Assembly (NCBI GenBank): GCA_963678055.1
Contig: OY782679.1
Location: forward strand, 1,984,001 to 2,048,000
DNA: 64,000 nucleotides
Reading direction: 5' to 3'
Source of the DNA: CAXXOK01 sp963678055
GTDB lineage: Bacteria; Bacillota; Clostridia; Christensenellales; Aristaeellaceae
A program made the translations under genes and the position numbers. The notes under the pieces were generated by a model. That model was not told the DNA's origin, made no database searches, and was given only the letters and a program-made list of their open reading frames with translations. Each line of letters starts with the position of its first letter. Position 1 is the stretch's first letter. This document shows, piece by piece, positions 34,336-41,300 of this stretch.

Positions 34336-35869
34336 TGCTTGTATCCTCTCCGTATTGTGTCATCATCATGCCGACTTTGTTCTTGTCTGCACCGGGGCCG
34401 TCCACAATTCCCGATACCTTGCCGCCGCAGAGCACCAGAATTCTGTCGCACAGCTCCAGCAGCACATCCAAATCCTCACCAACGTAGATCACAGCAACGC
34501 CTTTTTCCTTTTGCTGGTTGATCAGATCGTAAATGGTATAGGAGGAGTTGATGTCCAAACCGCGCACAGCGTAGGCGGTCATCAGCACGGTCGGCGAGGA
34601 TGATATTTCACGCCCGACCAGCACTTTTTGCACATTCCCGCCCGACAGCATACGCACCGGTGTGGACAGGTTCGGGGTATTCACCTGCAGGTTTTTCACC
34701 ACATCATTGGCCAGCTTGCGGGGGTTTTTGCGATCGGTAAACATGCCCTTGCCTTGGCGGAACGACCGCAGCATCATGTTGTGGGTCAAATCCATATTGC
34801 CGACCAGCCCCATGCCCAGCCTGTCCTCCGGTACAAAGGACAGCATAACACCCATGGAAAATATCCGGCGCGGGTCAAGCCCCGCCAGATCGGTTTTTTT
34901 CTTGGTTTCCGGTGCGATATAGGTAATTGCACCTTCCTTGAACGGGTGCAAACCGGCAATCGTCTCCAGCAGTTCCTTCTGCCCGCAACCGGATATCCCG
35001 GCGATGCCCAGCACCTCGCCGGAGTAGGCCGTAAAGGACACATCATCCAGGCGGGTGATGCCGTCTTCATCGGTAAAGGTCAGATGATCGACAACTAAGC
35101 GCGGTTCGCGGTTTTTGGGCTCCGGCCGTTTGATATTCAGCGATACCGGGCGCCCGACCATCATGTTGGTCATCTCCGCCGCGTTGGTATCTTTGGTGAG
35201 AATCTCACCGGCGTTCTGCCCGCGTCTAAGCACCGCAACCCGGTCGGAAATCTCTTCCACCTCATGCAGTTTGTGCGTAATGAGCACGATGGCCTTGCCG
35301 TCATTGCGCATATTCCGCAGCACCTTGAACAGCTTTGCCGTCTCCTGCGGTGTCAGCACAGCGGTAGGTTCGTCAAGAATCAGTATTTTCGCACCGCGGT
35401 AGAGCACCTTGACGATTTCCACGGTCTGTTTCTGGGAAACCGACATATCAAACACTTTCTGCTCGGGGTCTACATCGAACCCGTACAGATCGCAAATTTC
35501 CCGAACTTTCTTGCCGACGGCTTTCAGGTCGAGATTGCCTTTGCCGGTCATGCCCAGAATAATGTTCTCCGCCGCCGTCAGCACATCCACCAGTTTAAAA
35601 TGCTGGTGCACCATGCCGATTCCCAAATCGTAAACATCCTTGGGACTGCGGATGGTCACCTCCGTGCCATTGACCGCAATCTGCCCCGAATCGGGAAAAT
35701 AAATGCCGGACAAAATATTCATCAGCGTGGTTTTTCCGCTGCCGTTTTCACCAAGCAGGGCGAGTATCTCGCCGTTGTGGATGTCCAGGCTGACTTTGTC
35801 GTTTGCGGCGACTGAACCAAAACGCTTGGTAATATCGCGCAGACTGACCGCCGCCGTGCTTTGCTGCAT
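34319..35869 (-). CDS. BMP-type nucleoside ABC transporter ATP-binding protein (NupO/YufO-like)
   Basis: This 516-residue protein has two ABC cassettes. The first has Walker A GENGSGKT, signature MSVSQKQTVEI and Walker B ILILDEPTAVLTP. The second is partly degenerate, as in the family: GISGCGQKE in the P-loop position, signature MLSGGNVQKVLVGRE, and VLMTAYAVRGLD in place of Walker B. One competent and one degenerate site is the pattern of ribose/nucleoside importers. The ATG has GGGAGG 9 bases upstream. An internal promoter and a hairpin upstream may set its expression apart from that of the binding protein. Confidence 0.92.
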   Translation of the reverse strand: MQQSTAAVSLRDITKRFGSVAANDKVSLDIHNGEILALLGENGSGKTTLMNILSGIYFPDSGQIAVNGTEVTIRSPKDVYDLGIGMVHQHFKLVDVLTAAENIILGMTGKGNLDLKAVGKKVREICDLYGFDVDPEQKVFDMSVSQKQTVEIVKVLYRGAKILILDEPTAVLTPQETAKLFKVLRNMRNDGKAIVLITHKLHEVEEISDRVAVLRRGQNAGEILTKDTNAAEMTNMMVGRPVSLNIKRPEPKNREPRLVVDHLTFTDEDGITRLDDVSFTAYSGEVLGIAGISGCGQKELLETIAGLHPFKEGAITYIAPETKKKTDLAGLDPRRIFSMGVMLSFVPEDRLGMGLVGNMDLTHNMMLRSFRQGKGMFTDRKNPRKLANDVVKNLQVNTPNLSTPVRMLSGGNVQKVLVGREISSSPTVLMTAYAVRGLDINSSYTIYDLINQQKEKGVAVIYVGEDLDVLLELCDRILVLCGGKVSGIVDGPGADKNKVGMMMTQYGEDTSNEPNA

Positions 35870-35920
35870 TCCTGTGTGCCTCCCTTGGACAGTGTTGTGC
35901 CGTAATGAACAACGTATATA

Positions 35921-35949
35921 GTTATACCCCAGAACAGGCTGAAATTCAA
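35921..35949 (-). promoter_or_regulatory. Internal promoter for the ATPase-permease genes
   Basis: On the minus strand TTGAAT (35944-35949) and TATAAC (35921-35926) are 17 bp apart. They lie about 52 bp upstream of the ATPase ATG, after the hairpin that follows the binding-protein gene. Confidence 0.5.
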
Positions 35950-36006
35950 ATTTGATCTTTGGGCTGATTCATCATTCTTCATCCATGAAGCCATGCCCGA
36001 ATGAAG

Positions 36007-36038
36007 GGAAAGGACCACGTTTTACGGTGGTCCTTTCC
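36007..36038 (-). terminator. Hairpin after the BMP lipoprotein gene (partial terminator or mRNA stabiliser)
   Basis: A perfect 12-bp stem GGAAAGGACCAC / GTGGTCCTTTCC has an 8-nt loop and begins about 24 bp after the stop on the minus strand. It is not followed by a clear T run. This suggests a leaky terminator or a 3-prime stabiliser that raises binding-protein level over the transporter. Confidence 0.55.
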
Positions 36039-36061
36039 GGATATGTTCCTGCGAAATCCGC

Positions 36062-37525
36062 TTAGTTCTGTTCGGTGATGCCGTCGATACGGAGGCCGAA
36101 GTACGGAGCGCTGCGGAGGGTGGATTCATGGAACACGCCGTCGGAGATGGCTTCGCCGGTGTCGCCAGCCCAGTCACCATCGGTATCGATGGCCAGGTAG
36201 GTGGTCACGGTTTTGCCTTCCACGGTGAAGGTGGAGGTATCAAACACGTTCAGGGAACCGTCTTTAATGGCGGCTTCCACTTCAAGTACTTTTTCAGCGG
36301 TGCCTTCTGCGCAGCTTTCGCCCAGTGCAGAGATCATGACAGCGCCTTCGTTGTAGCCTGCAGCCCAATCGGTGGCGATTTCTTCGCCGCTCAGGATGGA
36401 CTCAAACACGTAGGTGTAGTAGACACTCCAGTCGTTCTGCGCACTGGTAAGGGCGGCAGTGGGGGCAACGGAGAGCATATCCACATTGTAGCCAACGCAG
36501 TACACGGTGGTGCCACCCTGGAGCAGCGCTTCACAGGCGGACGGTGCGCCGGTGGAGTCGGCGTGCTGGCTAACGATGATCGCGCCAGCGGCAACCAGTG
36601 CATTGGCCGCTTCGGCTTCTGCAGTGGGGTTATACCAGGAGTTGGTGTAGGTCACGTCCATCACCACATTGGGCACGATGGACTGGACACCCAGGAAGAA
36701 ACCGGTGTAACCGGACACCACTTCCGCGTACGGGAATGCGCCGATATAGCCGATTTTGATATTGCCGTCTTCGTCCATGTTGTTATCCATCACTTTTTCG
36801 TCGGCTACGAGCTCGGCCAGTTTCATGCCGGCTACAACACCGGAAACGTAGCGGGATTCAAAGGTGAAGTTGAAGGCGTTCTTAAAGTTATCAAGGCCAG
36901 ACAGTGCAGCCGTATCGCCCGTCATGGAGATGAAGGTGACATCCGGGCTTTCGCTTGCAGCCTGCTGCATGTAGCTCTGGTGAGCATAGCTGTCGGAGAT
37001 CACATAGTTGCAGCCCTGCTCTACGAGGTCCATCGCGGTGTCGTAGCAGACTTCGTTTTCGGGAATGTTGTACTTCCAAACAATCTGGTCATCGGTAAAG
37101 CCGACTGCCGCAGCAGCGGTTTTGATGCCCTGAATGTGTGCATAGTCATAGCCCGTATTTTCATCGTGAACCAAAATTACGCCGATCTTCGCGGGTTCGG
37201 CTGCCGGTTCTTCGGTCGGTTCGGCGGTGGGTTCTGCCGTAGGTTCAGCAGTCGGCTCAGCGGTCGGTTCTGCCGTAGGTTCAGCAGTCGGCTCCGCAGT
37301 GGGTTCTGCCGTAGGTTCGGCAGTCGGCTCGGCTGTCGGTTCAGCAGTGGGTTCTACGGTCGGCTCCGCAGTGGGTTCTGCCGTAGGCTCGGCAGTCGGC
37401 TCAGCCGTCGGTTCTACCGTAGGTTCCGCTGTGGGGGCCGTCGTCGGTTCGGGTGTATTCGTGTTGCATGCTGTGAACACGAATACGACCGTCAGAGCGA
37501 GCAGCAGTAAGATGATCTTCTTCAT
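36062..37525 (-). CDS. BMP-family nucleoside-binding lipoprotein with long TAEP-repeat linker
   Basis: The 487-residue product has a signal peptide ending VVFVFTAC (Cys20 as the lipid site, with an unusual Phe at -3). About 20 four-residue TAEP-type repeats (residues ~32-111) act as a wall-spanning stalk, followed by a BMP/Med-type substrate-binding domain from KIGVILVHDENTGYDYAH onward. This domain is related to PnrA/TmpC and Bacillus NupN, which bind purine nucleosides. ATG 37525 is preferred: it has GGAGGG 6 bases upstream and begins a good signal peptide. First gene of the importer operon. The open frame on the opposite strand is a by-product of the repeats. Confidence 0.92.
   Translation of the reverse strand: MKKIILLLLALTVVFVFTACNTNTPEPTTAPTAEPTVEPTAEPTAEPTAEPTAEPTVEPTAEPTAEPTAEPTAEPTAEPTAEPTAEPTAEPTAEPTAEPTAEPTEEPAAEPAKIGVILVHDENTGYDYAHIQGIKTAAAAVGFTDDQIVWKYNIPENEVCYDTAMDLVEQGCNYVISDSYAHQSYMQQAASESPDVTFISMTGDTAALSGLDNFKNAFNFTFESRYVSGVVAGMKLAELVADEKVMDNNMDEDGNIKIGYIGAFPYAEVVSGYTGFFLGVQSIVPNVVMDVTYTNSWYNPTAEAEAANALVAAGAIIVSQHADSTGAPSACEALLQGGTTVYCVGYNVDMLSVAPTAALTSAQNDWSVYYTYVFESILSGEEIATDWAAGYNEGAVMISALGESCAEGTAEKVLEVEAAIKDGSLNVFDTSTFTVEGKTVTTYLAIDTDGDWAGDTGEAISDGVFHESTLRSAPYFGLRIDGITEQN
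37193..37432. repeat. 12-bp tandem repeat, about 20 units, encoding TAEP
   Basis: Twenty in-frame 12-nt units code for Thr-Ala-Glu-Pro, with variants TVEP, TEEP and AAEP. Synonymous differences between units indicate selection on the protein rather than recent expansion of one unit, but the number could vary between strains. Confidence 0.92.
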
Positions 37526-37607
37526 TTTCCACCCTCCATGTTGTACATAGTTTTTGCTTACGCAAGGGAATACCGGGTACTGGTTGGAGTCCTGCAAACC
37601 TTTTTAA

Positions 37608-37671
37608 GAATGTAAAATTCTTATAAAGTTTTTACATTCATCAAGATACTGTGTTTACTGGGGTTTGTCAA
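37608..37671 (-). promoter_or_regulatory. Promoter and operator-like dyad of the nucleoside importer operon
   Basis: On the minus strand TTGACA (37666-37671) and TATCTT (37643-37648) are 17 bp apart. Just downstream, over the expected start, is an inverted repeat GAATGTAAAA (37608-37617) / TTTTACATTC (37630-37639) with a 12-bp centre. The leader to the ATG is about 110 nt and shows no riboswitch core that I recognise. Confidence 0.65.
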
Positions 37672-37705
37672 TACTACATGTACTCATTCGTCTGCCTTCA
37701 AAGCA

Positions 37706-37734
37706 TAGAAAAAGCGCCGCAAAACAGCGCTTTT
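37706..37734 (-). terminator. Rho-independent terminator (minus strand)
   Basis: Read on the minus strand, an AAAAGCGC / GCGCTTTT stem with a 9-nt loop is followed by a T run. It lies about 260 bp after the stop of the ferredoxin-permease gene and upstream of the importer promoter. Confidence 0.7.
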
Positions 37735-37997
37735 CAGGTATGGAAAACACCACCATAAACGGCTCTGAAACGCTTGTGTCACAACAATTCTACGTTCCCG
37801 GAAAAAGTGTACGCTGATGCGACAGACAAAAGATGTAGCAAAGACCAAATCGCATTCCCAACGCGATGCGTAGCGCAGCTCCGTATGACTATGTACAAAA
37901 GAAATACAAAATATACGATGCTTTTACGCTCGCAGCGCAGGCGCAGGACTGCAGTGCGCTAAGGATTGCGTGTCAGCTTCGCTCCTGTGATTCGCGT
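37735..37997. other. Intergenic stretch without recognised content
   Basis: About 260 bp lie between the permease stop and the terminator. Short open frames here lack ribosome sites, and I saw no RNA family or repeat. It is probably the untranslated 3-prime end of the permease transcript. Confidence 0.5.
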
Positions 37998-38717
37998 CTA
38001 TTCCTGTGCATCTGCTGAGATCGCGCGTGCGGGACAGGCATCAGCCGCCGCTTGCATCGCCTCCGCCGATATTGTGATTTCCGCATTTTTCAGCTTCGCT
38101 TTGCCTTTTTCCATCACGAACTGTTCCGGCCATTTTCGTGCGCACAGACCGCAGCCTATGCAGGCAGCGCGATTGACCTCATGTTGGTTCATCCCCGGTT
38201 GTTTGTCCGGCAGATCACTGTCCTTGACCAGTTTGGCGGCGATCCAGGAAAACACAAGAATAGCCAACACCGTCAACACCCATCGTACAGCCATGAAGCG
38301 GAACCCGAGGAACTTCATTTCGTTTAGCAGCATTGGCACCTTGATAACCGCCCAGGCGCTTAGTATCACCACCAGGTTTCGAAGCGATGCGCCTTTTTTG
38401 TGCAGCATCACACATAGTGGAAATGCCGCGTAGATCGGCCCAGCGGAAATGCTGCCGAGCACCAGCGACAAGAGCGTTCCCTTCCAGCCCGCGCTTGTTC
38501 CCAGAAACCGAAGAATCTGTTCCTTGGGCACCCATGCGTCCAGCAAAGCCGTCAGCACAAAGATGACCGGCATAATCATCAGCATTTCCTTGATGTAGTA
38601 CACACTGTTTTTCAGCGATGATACACCGGCAGAAGGCCGGAATATCAGCAGCAGCCCATAGGCCGCCAGAACAGCAATTGGGAACAGATTTGCCCTGGCC
38701 TTTTGCAGAAGTTTCAC
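37998..38717 (-). CDS. Permease half with C-terminal ferredoxin-like domain
   Basis: This 239-residue protein has about five helices of the ArsP-type permease family (PF03773-like). The second half-motif is LVLGSISAGPIYAAFPLCVMLHKKG. The cytoplasmic tail then carries CIGCGLCARKW and, 33 residues later, CPARAI. The three-plus-one cysteine pattern should hold one 4Fe-4S cluster. A redox cluster joined to a permease suggests electron-linked or redox-gated transport; the substrate is unknown. It is coupled (ATGA) to the first permease half upstream, and divergent from a Crp/Fnr regulator. Confidence 0.78.
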   Translation of the reverse strand: MKLLQKARANLFPIAVLAAYGLLLIFRPSAGVSSLKNSVYYIKEMLMIMPVIFVLTALLDAWVPKEQILRFLGTSAGWKGTLLSLVLGSISAGPIYAAFPLCVMLHKKGASLRNLVVILSAWAVIKVPMLLNEMKFLGFRFMAVRWVLTVLAILVFSWIAAKLVKDSDLPDKQPGMNQHEVNRAACIGCGLCARKWPEQFVMEKGKAKLKNAEITISAEAMQAAADACPARAISADAQE

Positions 38718-39196
38718 AGTACCACCCCCATCATAATCGCGATCAGCAAGGCAAACACAAAGCTTAAGCCATTTCTGACAAGCGTAAACTTTTGCCCAAA
38801 CGCGCGCCGTTCCAGCGGGAAGGTCGCAATCCCCACCATGGTCAGCGTTGTCAGGAAAGCCACCGCGGGAACAGTCCCCACACCGGCGCTGACCAGTGTT
38901 CCAACCAATGGAAAGGCGATGAACGCAGGAATCAGCGTGATCGTACCAAACGCTGCCGAAACTACGGACGCCACAAGCAGGTTTTGTTTGCCGACAAAGG
39001 TCGCGATGGTCTCCGGCGGCAGGATGGTGAGTATCAACCCTATGAGGAAGATCACCGATAGAATACTCACCACCATGCTTTTTCCCATACCAAAGGCGAC
39101 GAGCAGCGCTTTTTTCGTTTTTTGTTTATCCTTGATCCAGGAACCCACCAGGAATACGGCCGTACCGCCCCACATTGCCAGCGTTAATACATCCAT
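38714..39196 (-). CDS. Permease half (ArsP-type family, first half)
   Basis: This 160-residue protein has four to five helices and the family motif LVASVVSAAFGTITLIPAFIAFPLVGTL, mirroring the motif of its partner. Full-length homologues carry both halves in one chain of about 300-350 residues, so the two genes together replace one permease. The ATG at 39196 has GGAGG with 6-base spacing, and the stop overlaps the next start. Related full-length proteins include organoarsenical exporters, but substrate assignment here would be a guess. Confidence 0.75.
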   Translation of the reverse strand: MDVLTLAMWGGTAVFLVGSWIKDKQKTKKALLVAFGMGKSMVVSILSVIFLIGLILTILPPETIATFVGKQNLLVASVVSAAFGTITLIPAFIAFPLVGTLVSAGVGTVPAVAFLTTLTMVGIATFPLERRAFGQKFTLVRNGLSFVFALLIAIMMGVVL

Positions 39197-39207
39197 ACAC
39201 TACCTCC

Positions 39208-39244
39208 CTATGCTTTTGCCCACTATACGCGATGCAAAGCATAG
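39208..39244. promoter_or_regulatory. Inverted repeat between the permease pair and the Crp/Fnr gene
   Basis: CTATGCTTTTGC (39208-39219) and GCAAAGCATAG (39234-39244) form inverted arms with one bulged base around a 14-bp centre containing ACTATA. It sits midway in the divergent region and could be the binding site of the Crp/Fnr protein. It does not match the classic Fnr or Crp sequences. Confidence 0.4.
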
Positions 39245-39248
39245 AGAA

Positions 39249-39277
39249 TAGACACCAATGTTTCTTTTTTGTATACT
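39249..39277 (+). promoter_or_regulatory. Promoter of the Crp/Fnr regulator
   Basis: TAGACA (39249-39254) and TATACT (39272-39277) have a 17-bp spacer. The -10 lies about 18 bp before the start codon, so the leader is very short. Confidence 0.6.
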
Positions 39278-39295
39278 GTAATGGAGGTGTTGTCT

Positions 39296-39958
39296 ATGAT
39301 TACAGAGAATTGCAGCCGTATCCCCATGCTACAGGAACTTCCCACCGAAATACTAAACAAACACATTGCAGCAAGCCGCATCCGGCTCCGTAGGTACCAC
39401 AAAGGTGCGACCGTGCACCAGCAGCACCAGCACTGTACCACGCTGGACTTTGTTGTTGCTGGGTCGCTCGCTGCCTATGCGTTGTCCGAAAACGGCTCCG
39501 CCATGGGCATGTTCACCTTTGAAAAAGGCGGGCTGATCGGCGCGAACCTTTTATTTGGCGACCGGAATGAATATCCGCTGACCATCTATAGCATGTCTGT
39601 GTGCACGCTGCTGCAAGTTGACCGCGATGCGATCCTCGAATTTTTGCACGACTATCGCTTCACGATGGGTTTTGTCAGAGCGCTGTCCTTGAACTCGCAG
39701 GGCATGAACCAACGCATCGCCAGGATGACGCTCAATACACTGCGGGACAACCTGCTTGCCTATTTGCGCAATCAATCCCTATTGCAAGGCACACAAAGCG
39801 TTACCCTTCCCATCAGCAAAAAACAGTTGGCCGACTTTCTGGGTGTGCAGCGCCCATCATTGTTTCGCGAGCTGAAAAAGCTCAAAGACGAAGGGTTGAT
39901 TGAAATCCATAACCGAGATATCACGCTGCTTGCATCAGCAGACACAGTACAATACTAA
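39296..39958 (+). CDS. Crp/Fnr-family transcriptional regulator
   Basis: This 220-residue protein has an N-terminal cyclic-nucleotide-type beta-barrel (residues ~15-130) and a C-terminal winged helix with ISKKQLADFLGVQRPSLFRELKKLKDEG as the recognition region. The CNMP-binding Arg-Ser motif is absent, and no Fnr-type cysteine cluster is evident (one Cys near residue 7 and others scattered). The effector is therefore unknown. ATG 39296 has GGAGG with 8-base spacing. Its divergent placement makes the ferredoxin-linked permease pair the likely target. Its stop overlaps the stop of the convergent MFS gene. Confidence 0.88.
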   Translation: MITENCSRIPMLQELPTEILNKHIAASRIRLRRYHKGATVHQQHQHCTTLDFVVAGSLAAYALSENGSAMGMFTFEKGGLIGANLLFGDRNEYPLTIYSMSVCTLLQVDRDAILEFLHDYRFTMGFVRALSLNSQGMNQRIARMTLNTLRDNLLAYLRNQSLLQGTQSVTLPISKKQLADFLGVQRPSLFRELKKLKDEGLIEIHNRDITLLASADTVQY

Positions 39959-41121
39959 ACGGTCTTTTCGCTGTCAGCGTTCGCCATTTCGTTGATACCC
40001 GTAATCGGTACCTTGCGATAGCTAACGATTAGCAAAACGGAAAACATCGCCGCCAGATAGTACGGTGCGCGAACATCCTGCCAGTGCAGCAGGGATTGAA
40101 TCGCCTCAATGAGGATAGGCGAAATAAACTGACCGAAATAGATTACCGCAGTTGTCATCGCCATAGCTGCCGTGACATATTCCTTGCTGGCATGCTTTGC
40201 GATTTGCGATTGCAGTACGGAAACAATCACACCGATACCAGCGCCAACGCCAAACAGCCCAAGCGTGGATAAGACGACGCTATTTGTAAAGCTCATCGCC
40301 AAAAAAGAAACCACAAACAGCAGCCCGGCATAGAGCTGTATATAGTTGCGAGTGAAGTGCATAATCCGGGCCGCTACAAGCCCTGTCAGGAAAGCCGCTA
40401 GATTCATCGTGGACATCAGCACACCGATCACCGCCGGCGGCACCAACGAAAAATGGGTTGCGATTATGGAGAAACTTGCAGGAACAACACACAGCACCAC
40501 CATCACCACAAAAATCGAAAGCAGATACGGCGTAATGTCTTTCATCATCTGTTTTGGAATCCCGTTTGTGGTGCGCTTAATCTCGGCTTTGGGCAGAAAC
40601 AAGACGACCAGCACAATGATGATTAAGCCAAGCAGATAGATGGCAAACGTATACCGCCAGTGAAACGAAATTAAAAGACCAGACAGCAGCGTGCCTATCA
40701 CTCCACCCAGGTTGTTAAGCGCTACAGAATGCCCAATGAGCTTAGCGTGCTCCTTGCCGTCGATATACAAAGCAATCAGCGCGGTGGAAAGCGGCATCAC
40801 CAGCCCGACACCGGCGCCCAGCAGAATGCGGAAGATGAGCATGACATAGATATTATTCACAAGCCCGGCTGCACTCCCCGCCGTAAACAGAATCAGGCCC
40901 AGCAGCGCGACCTTCTTCGATTCATATTTTTTAATGATGATATTAACCAGCAGCGACGCTGCAATGATCGAAAGCCCCGGCAGCGTGACGATCAGCTTGA
41001 TCAAAAGCGGATCCACGTCGCTGAAGTGCTGGGCGATCATACCCAGTGCAGGGCTGACGGCCGCCGCGGTCAGTACCGGGATCAGTGACAGGGACAGTAT
41101 GGTGAACTTGAGTTTGCGCAT
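39955..41121 (-). CDS. Major facilitator superfamily transporter
   Basis: The 388-residue protein has twelve predicted helices and no signal peptide. FRILLGAGVGLVMPLSTALIALYIDGKEHAKLIG is the drug-exporter-like motif C/region after helix 4, and the symmetrical second half begins near residue 200. It is probably a proton-driven drug or metabolite exporter, substrate unknown. The ATG has GGGAG with 6-base spacing. Its stop overlaps the stop of the convergent Crp/Fnr gene, and no terminator lies between them. Confidence 0.9.
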   Translation of the reverse strand: MRKLKFTILSLSLIPVLTAAAVSPALGMIAQHFSDVDPLLIKLIVTLPGLSIIAASLLVNIIIKKYESKKVALLGLILFTAGSAAGLVNNIYVMLIFRILLGAGVGLVMPLSTALIALYIDGKEHAKLIGHSVALNNLGGVIGTLLSGLLISFHWRYTFAIYLLGLIIIVLVVLFLPKAEIKRTTNGIPKQMMKDITPYLLSIFVVMVVLCVVPASFSIIATHFSLVPPAVIGVLMSTMNLAAFLTGLVAARIMHFTRNYIQLYAGLLFVVSFLAMSFTNSVVLSTLGLFGVGAGIGVIVSVLQSQIAKHASKEYVTAAMAMTTAVIYFGQFISPILIEAIQSLLHWQDVRAPYYLAAMFSVLLIVSYRKVPITGINEMANADSEKTV

Positions 41122-41225
41122 GCGTTTCTCCCATCGTTTCCGTAACTATAATCGCGCGTTCGGTTAAAATAAAGGTCAAGCAGAGCATGAATATACAGGG
41201 CTTTTTCACATGCGTCAAGCACAAA

Positions 41226-41258
41226 CAACCGCCGCCCGATCATCGCGGGCGGCGGTTG
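41226..41258 (-). terminator. Terminator after guaA
   Basis: A perfect 13-bp stem CAACCGCCGCCCG / CGGGCGGCGGTTG has a 7-nt loop, about 43 bp after the guaA stop. On the minus strand it is followed by a weak T-rich stretch (TTTGTG). Confidence 0.7.
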
Positions 41259-41300
41259 CTACTGTATTGCTTACTGCTCAGCAGTTTGAATGCTTACTGA

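Noticed and set aside
37193..37432. Regular repeats that could suggest a CRISPR array
   Set aside because: Units are contiguous 12-bp in-frame codon repeats without spacers, and the product is a TAEP stalk.
36128..37510. Long plus-strand open frame (about 460 codons) rich in Gly, Phe, Arg and Ser
   Set aside because: It lies fully opposite the BMP lipoprotein gene. Its length comes from the TAEP repeats and the GC-rich codon pattern of the real gene, and it lacks a ribosome site.
37526..37620. Purine riboswitch in the leader of the nucleoside importer
   Set aside because: The leader contains ACCCGG and nearby hairpins but not the conserved purine-riboswitch core or its ordered loops. The same is true upstream of xpt and guaA.
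39955..39958. Overlap of the Crp/Fnr and MFS stop codons as a sign of a frameshift or fused gene
   Set aside because: Both proteins are full length for their families. This is just a tight convergent arrangement.
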